Source: JBBDNC01 sp040877875
Lineage (GTDB): Bacteria > Bacteroidota > Rhodothermia > Balneolales > Balneolaceae
DNA length: 10,916 bases
Direction: 5' to 3'
Assembly (NCBI GenBank): GCA_040877875.1
Contig: JBBDNC010000199.1
Location: 1-10,916, forward strand
The notes under the pieces were generated by a model. It saw nothing but the letters and a program-made list of their open reading frames with translations. It did no database searches and was not told the DNA's origin. Positions 1 to 7,131 of this stretch are shown in pieces. The number at the start of each line of letters is the position of its first letter. Positions within the stretch are counted from its first letter, which is position 1. A program made the position numbers and the translations under genes.

Positions 1-584
1 GTTGCTATTAAATGAGATTTTAAAGCTCGCTGAATGATTTTTCGTATCGGTTCAAAGTTTTTGTTAATCGTGGAATCGCTGTTCCCGTACTCTGTTTTTA
101 GAAACTGCTCAAAGGATTCGAGATACCCGCCATCAATTCGTTTCAATGGGAGAGAGCGTTCCCCCTCAAAGGTTTCAAACTTCTTTAGAACCACTTTCAG
201 TGTTTTGGAAGCATAGTATTTTTTATTCGCTTCCAGCTCTCCGAGTAGCTGTTCCCCTAATTCAAAAAAATCGGCTTTTTGGGTATTATTAATTCTCTCC
301 CGGATTGCCTTAGCCGATTCATGGCCGTTTCTGCTTAATTCAGTTTGTATCCGCCGGGCTTCTTTTACTTTAAGCTCCAGCGCTTCATTCAGGGTTTTAT
401 AATTGTCATGGCTTCGCCGTATCCAGCGTCCCGGTTCAGCTTTCGGGTTCCAATACTTCTTTTTTACAGATAGCCCGGTACTTACATACTTATGTTTCCG
501 GTTGTTTGTGATTCGCAGATAGATAGTATATTCGCCGTTCTGCTTTTGCCTGTTCTTTAGAAACAGATGAAATGAAGTCGCCAT
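1..584 (-). CDS. Tyrosine site-specific recombinase (integrase), N-terminal part, runs off window
   Basis: Reading the minus strand from the ATG at 584 gives 194 open codons to the window edge with no stop, so the gene is cut by the window, not broken. The protein starts MATSFHLFLKNRQKQNGEY, and residues 1-80 or so look like the arm-type DNA-binding domain of Bacteroidota integrases: an extended beta-rich start, a YLRITNNRKHKYVSTGLSV stretch, then a KKYWNPKAE segment. A charged helical linker follows. From about residue 115 a region with FFELGEQLL and a later DSTINKNFEPIRKIIQRAL helix fits the SAM-like core-binding domain. The catalytic domain with the Arg-His-Arg-Tyr residues lies outside the window, so activity cannot be judged. 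Such enzymes integrate and excise genomic islands, prophages or conjugative elements. The gene faces away from a tRNA 3' remnant about 200 bp upstream, which fits that role. No Shine-Dalgarno sequence precedes the start. Confidence 0.85.
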   Translation of the reverse strand, partial: MATSFHLFLKNRQKQNGEYTIYLRITNNRKHKYVSTGLSVKKKYWNPKAEPGRWIRRSHDNYKTLNEALELKVKEARRIQTELSRNGHESAKAIRERINNTQKADFFELGEQLLGELEANKKYYASKTLKVVLKKFETFEGERSLPLKRIDGGYLESFEQFLKTEYGNSDSTINKNFEPIRKIIQRALKSHLIA

Positions 585-608
585 AATGTTCGCCGTTGGT
601 TACCAATT

Positions 609-662
609 ATTGTTTTACCGTGTAGTCCAATATAATGCTATTAATTGTTAGGGTAAAACAAT
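609..662. promoter_or_regulatory. 11-bp perfect inverted repeat flanking the integrase -10 box
   Basis: ATTGTTTTACC at 609-619 is repeated as its exact reverse complement at 652-662, with 32 bp between the arms. The right arm overlaps the candidate -35 and the left arm lies just downstream of the candidate -10 on the integrase strand. A dyad of this length around a promoter is what a repressor operator would look like. It could also be a pair of integrase or excisionase arm-type sites, since it lies between the integrase gene and the presumed attachment site. The repeat is seen directly; the function is inferred. Confidence 0.5.
629..657 (-). promoter_or_regulatory. Candidate integrase promoter
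   Basis: On the minus strand a TTTACC hexamer (652-657) lies 17 bp before TATATT (629-634), about 45 bp upstream of the integrase start codon. Spacing is ideal for a sigma-70-like promoter and the -10 element is good, but the -35 is imperfect. Phyla of this kind often use a different -33/-7 consensus, so this is inference. Confidence 0.35.
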
Positions 663-784
663 GGTGAAACATTTTTTGTTTTTAGTTCATTTTTGGGATA
701 AACCGAAAACATTGAATATGCTCTGAAAACGGTGATATAATCCCTGTCAGCACAATTTCAGAGAATTGAAAAGAAGTGATAATT

Positions 785-803
785 AATCCTACCCCCGCCA
801 CTA
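785..803 (+). other. tRNA 3'-end remnant, probable attachment site (att) of the integrated element
   Basis: The bases here fit the 3' end of a tRNA: the end of a T-loop (AAT, 785-787), a five-base T-stem strand CCTAC (788-792), a seven-base acceptor strand CCCCGCC (793-799) and discriminator A at 800, then CTA. The matching 5' acceptor strand (GGCGGGG) and the other arms are absent from the preceding 90 bp, so no complete tRNA is present. A tRNA 3' fragment followed by its own terminator and lying beside an integrase gene is the classic scar of integration into a tRNA gene. The intact tRNA would then be at the far end of the element, left of this window. The amino-acid identity cannot be told. 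The stretch is short, so chance resemblance is possible. Confidence 0.5.
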
Positions 804-805
804 TT

Positions 806-848
806 AAAAGCCCTGGGTACTTTTTTATAAAGGAGTCAGGGCTTTTTT
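806..848 (+). terminator. Rho-independent terminator, probably of the interrupted tRNA gene
   Basis: AAAAGCCCTG (806-815) pairs perfectly with CAGGGCTTTT (837-846), and the right arm ends in a run of six T (843-848). The 21-nt middle can pair further as a weak A/U and G-U stem. A-rich and T-rich flanks allow it to work in both directions. It starts six bases after the tRNA-like 3' end, the usual place for a tRNA terminator. Confidence 0.65.
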
Positions 849-1307
849 ATTTCCCGTCTGACTGATCTAAATAATAATAAGACCTGCCCCTTACCGCTTC
901 TGATCGTTGTTCCGGCTCTGATTGGATTACCCACATATCGATAACCGAACTTCGTGCCAGAAAATAAATTTTAATGTTTACTCACAGGGAGCCTCACAAC
1001 GGAAATGGGTATGGAATTCTGCAGGCCTTATGCTGTGTTAATCAAACACAATCATTGGAATTTAATGTGAGGATAAGTTTTTATACCTTTGATGGGATTT
1101 TGACAACTATCATAGCTGGATCTTTCATTACGACTTTTTCAACTTAAAACGAATGATTGACAGTATTTTTCACTTCCAAAAGTTATGTTATCCAGGACGG
1201 TTATCTTTTCATCATCATTAGAGGATCTCTTAGCTACAATGTTTAACAGTCCGTGCAGTAACGGCCCGATCCCTTTTTAACCCGAAAAAATCCTTCATTT
1301 CCTTCAC
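847..1307. other. Intergenic stretch upstream of the symporter, nothing identified
   Basis: No credible reading frame, tRNA or repeat is visible. TTGACA occurs at 1100-1105 and 1157-1162 but neither has a clear -10 at the usual distance, though TATGTT at 1184-1189 lies 21 bp after the second. A TACCTTTG at 1084-1091 resembles the Bacteroidota -7 element but lacks a well-spaced partner. The symporter promoter probably lies here but cannot be fixed. Confidence 0.4.
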
Positions 1308-2747
1308 ATGCATCCTATAGATCTTTCGATCTTTGTTCTATATATCCTGGCTTTGCTTGGGTTCGGATATTTCTTTTTCAGAAAAAACACAGGGGGAGAA
1401 GATTATTATGTAGGGGGGAGGCAAATGAACAGCCTTCACATCGGCCTTTCTGTTGTGGCAACGGATGTTGGGGGCGGCTTTTCGATTGGATTGGGAGGCC
1501 TTGGATTTGTAATGGGGCTGTCAGGTTCATGGATGTTGTTTACCGGTTTTGCCGGGGCCTGGCTGGCAGCCGTTTTTTTGATCCCGAAAGTAAAACAGAA
1601 CCCGGCTTTTGCCAGGGCCTATACCTTCCCGCAGGTATTTGGACACTATTATTCGGCAAAGGTGGCTCTGGTTGCGGCGATCATCTCAGCCGTCGGATAT
1701 GCCGGGTTTACCAGTTCACAAATCCTTGCCGGTGCCAAACTTGCTAACGGGACCTTCGCAAACCTGGACCTGAATACCGCCCTGCTGATCATGGGGGTCG
1801 TGGCTGTTGTATATACGGTATTGGGAGGGCTGAAGGCTGTTATCTATACGGATACGGTACAATGGACAATTCTGATGCTGGGGCTGGTCTTTGTCGGAAT
1901 TCCAATTTCTTACAGTGCGGTAGGAGGGATGGAAGGCATTCGCAGTACGGTGGCACCTGAAATGTTGACACTTACAAACATCTCATGGCAGAATCTGGTG
2001 TATTGGGGTGTGACCATTATTCCCATATGGTTTGTCGGAATGACTCTCTACCAGCGAATTTACGCTTGCCGGGATGAAAAAACGGCCAAGCGTGCCTGGT
2101 ATCTGGCCGGACTCTTCGAATGGCCGGTCATGGCTTTTATGGGGGTGCTGCTCGGGTTGTTTGCAAGAGTGGCTGCCGATCAGGGCATGTTTGACTACCT
2201 CGGAGCCGCCGATATCAGTGATACGGATCCGGAAACAGGGTTGCCAATGCTCTTGCGAACGGTTTTGCCGGTCGGTTTTATGGGGATTATGATGGCGTCC
2301 TACTTTTCAGCAATTCTTTCTACGGCCGACAGTTGCCTGATGGCATCGTCGGGAAATGTGGTAACGGATATCATCGGGTATTTCAAAAAAATGGACCATG
2401 ACAGCCGATCCTTTTTGCAAACCTCACAGTTTGTTACCTTAATTATTGGAGCTTTAGCCTTGTGGCTGGCGTATTCAATGGAAAATGTGCTGGATTTAAT
2501 GCTTTATTCATATGCTTTTATGGTTTCAGGATTGTTTGTTCCGGTGATTGGTGCCTTATATTGGCGCAGGAGTACACCGGCTGCCGCGATGACTGCAATG
2601 ATCATCGGGGGAAGTATGACGGTAGGATTACAGGTATTTGTCGGAACCGAAAATCTTCCCTTTCAACTTGATCCGAATGTTTTTGGAATCTCCGCTTCGG
2701 CAATTTCATTTATTTTGGTGGGACTACTCACTTCATCTGCTGATTAA
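1308..2747 (+). CDS. Sodium:solute symporter (SSS family)
   Basis: This 479-residue protein is hydrophobic throughout, with roughly 12-13 membrane segments, and would sit in the inner membrane importing a solute with Na+. Family marks seen are the GGEDYYVGGRQM loop after the first helix (residues 29-40), the GGLKAVIYTDTVQ signature (173-185), and STADS at 338-342 in the helix that supplies part of the Na+ site in this family. The length is at the short end for the family, with no regulatory tail. The start is well fixed: an in-frame TAA at 1278-1280 and no other start codon before 1308. Substrates in this family include proline, pantothenate, sugars and short-chain acids, and the sequence alone does not choose between them. 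The neighbouring racemases and amidohydrolase make an amino acid or amino-acid derivative the likeliest cargo, which is inference. It is the first gene of the cluster, 11 bp before the next. Confidence 0.93.
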   Translation: MHPIDLSIFVLYILALLGFGYFFFRKNTGGEDYYVGGRQMNSLHIGLSVVATDVGGGFSIGLGGLGFVMGLSGSWMLFTGFAGAWLAAVFLIPKVKQNPAFARAYTFPQVFGHYYSAKVALVAAIISAVGYAGFTSSQILAGAKLANGTFANLDLNTALLIMGVVAVVYTVLGGLKAVIYTDTVQWTILMLGLVFVGIPISYSAVGGMEGIRSTVAPEMLTLTNISWQNLVYWGVTIIPIWFVGMTLYQRIYACRDEKTAKRAWYLAGLFEWPVMAFMGVLLGLFARVAADQGMFDYLGAADISDTDPETGLPMLLRTVLPVGFMGIMMASYFSAILSTADSCLMASSGNVVTDIIGYFKKMDHDSRSFLQTSQFVTLIIGALALWLAYSMENVLDLMLYSYAFMVSGLFVPVIGALYWRRSTPAAAMTAMIIGGSMTVGLQVFVGTENLPFQLDPNVFGISASAISFILVGLLTSSAD

Positions 2748-2758
2748 GTATAGAACTT

Positions 2759-3211
2759 ATGTCGATACATTATGATAGGATTCATTCGGACGATAAAAAT
2801 CCCACGGATTTTTCAAGAAATGATATAGCTGATTTTCTCTTTGAGCACCTGGATGAATTCGGAGATGCCAGGGAGGCCATTTTGCGAAGCATCGCATATG
2901 CCTATGGGGACGGTCCGGATCACTGCAGGGATGGATTTGTACTCGTTGCACATAAGAATGAGGAAATACTTGGAGTTGTCATCATTAATGACACAAATAT
3001 GTCCGGCTATATTCCTGAGCATATTCTGGTTTATATTGCAGTTCATGCAAAGGCCAGGGGACAGGGAGTGGGTAGCAAATTAATGGAATATACGATTGCT
3101 GAAACCAAAGGTGATATTGCACTTCATGTGGAACCGGATAATCCTGCCAGACACCTGTACGAAAAAGCAGGATTTACCAATAAATATCTTGAAATGCGTC
3201 TAAAAAAATAA
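2759..3211 (+). CDS. GNAT-family N-acetyltransferase
   Basis: A 150-residue cytoplasmic protein with the GNAT fold. The acetyl-CoA pyrophosphate-binding motif is RGQGVG at residues 100-105, just after the YIAVHAKA strand. A later LHVEPDNPARHLYEKAGF segment is the typical motif B, where the conserved Tyr lies near the thioester. Length is normal for the family. Members move an acetyl group from acetyl-CoA to an amine, but the acceptor cannot be predicted from these motifs. Position is informative: it starts 11 bp after the symporter and ends one base before a PLP racemase, so it is almost surely co-transcribed. Acetylation of an amino acid, perhaps of one stereoisomer, would fit a cluster that also holds an M20 deacylase; this is inference. 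A resistance or protein-acetylation role cannot be excluded. Confidence 0.9.
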   Translation: MSIHYDRIHSDDKNPTDFSRNDIADFLFEHLDEFGDAREAILRSIAYAYGDGPDHCRDGFVLVAHKNEEILGVVIINDTNMSGYIPEHILVYIAVHAKARGQGVGSKLMEYTIAETKGDIALHVEPDNPARHLYEKAGFTNKYLEMRLKK

Positions 3212-3212
3212 G

Positions 3213-4283
3213 ATGGCCTATCTGAAACTATTTAGAGACCAGCTCCGGCATAATTTCCAATTTTTGGATCAACTCTTTAAAGAGCATGATATCAAGTGGG
3301 GAATTACGACAAAACTCTTGTGCGGGAATCGGGATTACCTGGAAGAGGTCATTAATTTGGGAATTAAGGAGGTTCATGACTCGCGGGTCAGTAATCTCCA
3401 ACGTATCAAGGAAATTGATCCCGAAACCATGACCGTTTATATCAAACCCCCGCCTAAAGATACAATCGAGGATGTGGTTCGATATGCGGATGCCAGTTTG
3501 AATACCGAACTCGCGACTCTTCATGCGCTCTCTGAAGAAGCCGGCAGACAGAAGAAGATTCATAAAGTGATTATCATGATCGAAATGGGAGATCTTCGTG
3601 AGGGAGTGATGCGGGAAGAGCTGCTCGGATTTTATGGTAAAATCTTTGATCTGCCGGGGATTGAAGTGATCGGACTCGGTACGAACTTGAATTGTCTCCA
3701 TGGGGTTTTGCCGGACAGTGACAAACTGATACAGCTTGCCCTGTACAAACAGATCATCGAATTGCAGTTTGAGAAAACGATTCCACTGGTATCCGGTGGG
3801 ACAACCGTTACCATTCCATTGCTGTTGAGAAATCAATTGCCGGTCGGAGTGAACCATTTCCGTGTTGGAGAAGCCTTGTTTTTTGGGAAAAATCTCTATT
3901 CTGGAGGAACAATCGAAGGAATGAGTGACCAGGTACTGGAGTTAAATGCCCATATCATTGAGATTTCTGAAAAACCGGTTGTTCCTACCGGTGAGCTTGG
4001 AGTGAATCCCCAGGGTAAAACCGCCTCGATTGATGAACAGGATTTTGGCAAAACGGCCTATCGGGCAATTCTCGATATCGGTTATCTTGATGTCCAGCCT
4101 GATTATCTGATTCCTGCAGAGCCTGATATTAAAATTACAGATGCAAGTTCAGATATGTTAATCCTGGACGTGGGAGATAATCCGAATCATTACAAAGTAG
4201 GAGATCTTGTCCGTTTTAAGCTTAAGTATATGGGAGCTCTGAGTCTGATGAGTTCCGACTATATTGAAAAAAAAGTGGATTGA
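3213..4283 (+). CDS. Alanine/ornithine racemase family PLP-dependent enzyme
   Basis: The 356-residue protein matches the fold-type III PLP racemases related to ornithine racemase (Orr) and YhfX rather than classical alanine racemase. K34 in GITTKLLCGN is the expected Schiff-base lysine at the end of the first barrel strand. HDSR follows at 55-58, a RVGEALFFG phosphate-side segment at 217-225, and the ASSDMLILD motif typical of this subfamily at 311-319 in the C-terminal beta domain. Such enzymes interconvert L- and D-amino acids such as ornithine, lysine, arginine or alanine; the substrate here is not predictable. The start follows the GNAT stop by one base, suggesting translational coupling. 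A 178-bp gap separates it from the amidohydrolase. It is intact, with all visible family motifs. Confidence 0.88.
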   Translation: MAYLKLFRDQLRHNFQFLDQLFKEHDIKWGITTKLLCGNRDYLEEVINLGIKEVHDSRVSNLQRIKEIDPETMTVYIKPPPKDTIEDVVRYADASLNTELATLHALSEEAGRQKKIHKVIIMIEMGDLREGVMREELLGFYGKIFDLPGIEVIGLGTNLNCLHGVLPDSDKLIQLALYKQIIELQFEKTIPLVSGGTTVTIPLLLRNQLPVGVNHFRVGEALFFGKNLYSGGTIEGMSDQVLELNAHIIEISEKPVVPTGELGVNPQGKTASIDEQDFGKTAYRAILDIGYLDVQPDYLIPAEPDIKITDASSDMLILDVGDNPNHYKVGDLVRFKLKYMGALSLMSSDYIEKKVD

Positions 4284-4461
4284 AGCTGGCTGTCAGGTCG
4301 AAGGGAATACATATTCTTGGTAGTTGTAGATGTGAATTGAAAATACGATGCCCCACCGGCTCATGAAGGGAGGGACGATTGACAAATCCCTGTCTATAGG
4401 ATCATCATATGGATCTTATTTACTTCCGCTCCCATGAAAGTCACCCATTCATGTAACCTAA
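4284..4461. promoter_or_regulatory. Gap inside the cluster with a dyad; possible second promoter region
   Basis: This 178-bp gap is the only real break in the five-gene run. ATAGGATC (4396-4403) pairs with GATCTTAT (4412-4419) with one G-U, about 40 bp before the amidohydrolase start, and could be an operator. TTGACA lies at 4379-4384, but no good -10 stands 16-18 bp after it. No T-tailed terminator is visible, so read-through from the upstream genes is plausible. Confidence 0.25.
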
Positions 4462-5625
4462 ATGAACCCATTGAATAAGTCTGAAATTGAATATTTGAGA
4501 GAAGTGCGCCGGCATCTTCACCGGCATCCGGAAATTTCCGGAGAGGAAGCTTCCACAGCATCCTATATCGTTTCCGAGCTGAAAAAAACACAACCTGTCA
4601 AAGTCTATCAGAATATAGGAGGGCAGGGTGTGGCGGCCGTATACGGTGATTTAAACGGGAGCCCGAAAGTGATGCTTCGGAGCGAACTGGATGCCTTGCC
4701 CATCACGGAAAAAAGCGGACAGAAGTACTCATCGGTCAATGAAGGGGTTTCTCACGCATGTGGCCACGACGGCCATATGACGGTGATGATCGGAGTAGCC
4801 AGGTTTTTACGAGATTACCGTCCGGAAAAGGGATGCGTGATCCTTTTATTCCAGCCCTCGGAGGAAACCGGAAAGGGAGCGGGCAGAATTTTAAATGATC
4901 CGGTGTTCCGGAAACTTGAGCCTGAGCGCAGTTATGCATTTCATAATCTGCCGGGTCTTAGCAAAGGCAAACTTTATACCCGGACAGGAACATTTGCATC
5001 CGCATCTGTTGGCCTGCGCTGTGAATTAACCGGGGTGTCGAGTCATGCTGCCTATCCTGAACAAGGGATCAATCCGGCTGGAGCTGTTTCGGACCTTATC
5101 GGATTTGTCGAGACCCTTGGTGTCAGGGAACTGGAGGATGAGGACTACTCTATAGCAACCCCTACGTACATTCAGCTTGGGGAAAAAGCTTTTGGGATAA
5201 GTCCCGGCAGAGCAGAAGTTGGGATTACGCTCCGGGCAGCCCGGGATGAAAAAATTGAGGAGATGAAAAAGGATATTTCCAAAAAATGCCGGCAATTGTC
5301 TGATTTGCATCAGCTTAAGGTAAACATCAGTGTAAATGAGCCGTTTTCGGCAACGATAAACAGCGAAAAGTGTATTGAGATGGTGAAGCGGGCTGCAAAA
5401 AACTCCGGTATTGAAGTCGTAGAATTGCCTCATGCATTTCCCTGGTCGGAGGATTTTGGACACTTTGCCTCTGTCTCGGAGGTTGCTTTGTTTGGGATTG
5501 GAGCCGGGGAGGGGCACCCGCACCTGCATTCGGAGGAGTATGATTTCGAAGACGATATCCTGCCGGCAGCCATACAATTATTTGTTAACACGATTAAAGA
5601 GGAATGGAAAACGAAATTGACCTGA
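4462..5625 (+). CDS. M20 family amidohydrolase / N-acyl-amino-acid deacylase
   Basis: This 387-residue protein has the length and motifs of the M20D amidohydrolases (hippurate hydrolase, IAA-amino-acid hydrolase and N-acetyl-amino-acid deacetylase relatives). The dinuclear metal site is complete by comparison: HACGHDGH (98-105) with C100 and H102, E134-E135 in QPSEETGKGAG (E134 as general base, E135 as ligand), H161 in FHNLPG and H356 in HLHSEEYDF. The middle part, around SSHAAYPEQG, is the lid/dimerisation domain. No signal peptide is seen, so it acts in the cytoplasm. The start is fixed by an in-frame TAA directly before the ATG. These enzymes hydrolyse amide bonds of N-acylated amino acids or small conjugates. 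Beside two racemases it may free an amino acid from an acyl form before or after racemisation (inference). It overlaps the next gene by 22 bp. Confidence 0.93.
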   Translation: MNPLNKSEIEYLREVRRHLHRHPEISGEEASTASYIVSELKKTQPVKVYQNIGGQGVAAVYGDLNGSPKVMLRSELDALPITEKSGQKYSSVNEGVSHACGHDGHMTVMIGVARFLRDYRPEKGCVILLFQPSEETGKGAGRILNDPVFRKLEPERSYAFHNLPGLSKGKLYTRTGTFASASVGLRCELTGVSSHAAYPEQGINPAGAVSDLIGFVETLGVRELEDEDYSIATPTYIQLGEKAFGISPGRAEVGITLRAARDEKIEEMKKDISKKCRQLSDLHQLKVNISVNEPFSATINSEKCIEMVKRAAKNSGIEVVELPHAFPWSEDFGHFASVSEVALFGIGAGEGHPHLHSEEYDFEDDILPAAIQLFVNTIKEEWKTKLT

Positions 5626-6779
5626 AGTTACAGCCTTCGTGTATCGAAATATCCAAATCGGCTCTTGAAAACAATCTGAAGTTTATAAGAGAACGTATCG
5701 GCGACGGGGTTAAAATTTCTTCAGTCATCAAAGGCAATGCCTATGGCCACGGTATCGAAACCTTCCTCCCGATGGCGGAAAGATGCGGCATCTCACATTT
5801 TTCAGTCTTTAGTGCCGATGAAGCTTTGAAAGCCCTCCGGGCACGTACGAAGGCCCATACCCATGTGATGATAATGGGGCTCATTGCCGATGAGGCTCTG
5901 GAATGGGCGATTGAGAACGATGTTTCATTTTATGTATTTGAAATGGGTAGGTTAAGACATGCTGTCGAGGCGGCCGGGAAAGTCGGCCGAAAGGCACGCA
6001 TCCATCTTCAACTTGAAACCGGAATGCACCGAATCGGGTTTGAACCGGAGGAACATGAAGAAATCATCCGGATTTTACATCAACATCCGGACAGGCTTAA
6101 ACTGGAAGGAATCTGCACCCATTTTGCAGGAGCTGAAAGTGTGGCAAATTACGTGCGCATACAACAACAAAAAAAGAGATTCAGGGATGCAGTTGAGGTT
6201 TTTAGAAAAGAATTTCCTGAGATTCCGGCTATTCATGCAGCCAACTCCGCTGCCATGCTGGGGTATCCGGATACGATCTATAATATGGTCAGGATTGGAA
6301 TTGCTCAATATGGGTTCTGGCCCAGCCGGGAAGTTTACATGCTACTGAAAAAAGAAGACCGCCAGAAGGGGAAGGATCCGCTGAAAAGGATCCTGCGCTG
6401 GACAAGCAAGGTAATGAGTGTAAAGGAAGTTGAAGAAGGAGAATTTGTGGGCTATGGCAATATCCATATGACCAACCGAAAGGAGAGGATCGCTTCTGTC
6501 CCGATTGGTTATGCACACGGTTTCGGGCGTAATCTTACCAATACCGGTTTTGTCTTGATTCGCGGTGAACGTGCAAAAGTGGTCGGGCTTGTCAATATGA
6601 ATATGCTGACCGTAGATGTAACGGACATTGAGGGAGTCCGAAAGGGAGATGAAGTGGTCATAGTCGGAATCCAGGGTGAACGGGAAATTACACTTGCGGC
6701 ATTTGGGGAACTCAGTAATAACCTCAATTATGAAGTACTTGTCCGGCTTCCGGCCGATCTTCCCCGGCTCGTGGTTTGA
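5604..6779 (+). CDS. alr: Alanine racemase-like enzyme (Alr fold)
   Basis: A 391-residue fold-type III PLP enzyme with the full alanine racemase layout. K43 in VIKGNAYGHG is the PLP lysine, R143 lies in GMHRIGF, the arginine that contacts the pyridine nitrogen is in VRIGIAQYGF, and Y284 in GYGNIHMT is the second catalytic base. The usual GYADG motif reads GYAHGFGR (302-309), with His305 in place of Asp, and the usual MD pair at the active-site entrance is M332-N333. These changes may alter substrate range, or it may be a divergent alanine racemase; the cell-wall enzyme could be elsewhere in the genome. The start overlaps the amidohydrolase stop by 22 bp and has a purine-rich AAAGAGGA right before the ATG, suggesting translational coupling. 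With the upstream racemase it makes two different PLP racemases in one cluster. Confidence 0.9.
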   Translation: MENEIDLKLQPSCIEISKSALENNLKFIRERIGDGVKISSVIKGNAYGHGIETFLPMAERCGISHFSVFSADEALKALRARTKAHTHVMIMGLIADEALEWAIENDVSFYVFEMGRLRHAVEAAGKVGRKARIHLQLETGMHRIGFEPEEHEEIIRILHQHPDRLKLEGICTHFAGAESVANYVRIQQQKKRFRDAVEVFRKEFPEIPAIHAANSAAMLGYPDTIYNMVRIGIAQYGFWPSREVYMLLKKEDRQKGKDPLKRILRWTSKVMSVKEVEEGEFVGYGNIHMTNRKERIASVPIGYAHGFGRNLTNTGFVLIRGERAKVVGLVNMNMLTVDVTDIEGVRKGDEVVIVGIQGEREITLAAFGELSNNLNYEVLVRLPADLPRLVV

Positions 6780-6980
6780 ACTTTTGAGGTTTACATTGGT
6801 GGAAAAAATTGTTTTAAATTGATTATTATCGTTATTATTCCTCCAGTGGGTAGGTTGCACATTTCAAATGAATCGTTGATTCTACATTCAGACAGATTAA
6901 TTAAGAGTAAGAATGTTGCAACCGGTTATGGCGGGGATCATCGAAACTGGTTTTATACGTCTAATTTTTCCCTGTTACAT

Positions 6981-7131
6981 TTATAGAAGGCTTTGCAAAA
7001 TTTGGGATTTGGTTCAAGATTAAGGCTAGAGGAATTTTAAAACCGTAGCATATTAGCTATATGTGAGGATTTTAAAATTTCGATAACGCAAAGATTGGGC
7101 AAAAGACCGGGTTTTGCAAAGCCTTCTTATA
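6981..7131. repeat. TTATA target-site duplication flanking the MITE-like element
   Basis: TTATA at 6981-6985 and 7127-7131 directly abut the inverted repeats on both outer sides. A 5-bp duplication is a normal outcome of DDE transposition. Because the sequence is AT-rich, an independent origin remains possible. Confidence 0.6.
6986..7126. mobile_element. MITE-like foldback element, 141 bp
   Basis: The ends are a perfect 15-bp inverted repeat: GAAGGCTTTGCAAAA at 6986-7000 and its reverse complement at 7112-7126. TTATA flanks both sides (6981-6985 and 7127-7131), as expected of a 5-bp target-site duplication. Further arms are nested around the same centre at 7056: AATTTTAAAA (7033-7042) with 7070-7079, and CATAT (7049-7053) with ATATG (7059-7063). 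There is no transposase, so it would be a non-autonomous insertion moved by an IS with the same ends. I cannot assign the parent family. The two flanks also extend as TATA, so part of the apparent duplication could be chance in AT-rich DNA. Confidence 0.75.

Noticed and set aside
34..216. Rightward 60-codon frame at the left edge
   Set aside because: It lies inside the leftward integrase gene, which has clear family features; the frame shows none.
720..803. A complete tRNA gene ending at 800
   Set aside because: The 5' acceptor strand, D arm and anticodon arm are missing from the preceding 90 bp; only a 3' fragment fits.
1100..1162. Two TTGACA hexamers upstream of the symporter
   Set aside because: Neither has a convincing -10 at 16-18 bp, and these phyla often use other promoter elements.
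3228..3857. Leftward 209-codon frame
   Set aside because: It is antisense to the ornithine-racemase-like gene, whose motifs are complete; the antisense protein has no recognisable domain.
5026..5577. Leftward 183-codon frame
   Set aside because: Antisense to the M20 amidohydrolase, with no domain-like pattern.
6342..6860. Leftward 172-codon frame extending past the racemase end
   Set aside because: Mostly antisense to the alanine racemase, and the part outside it shows no family features or start signals.
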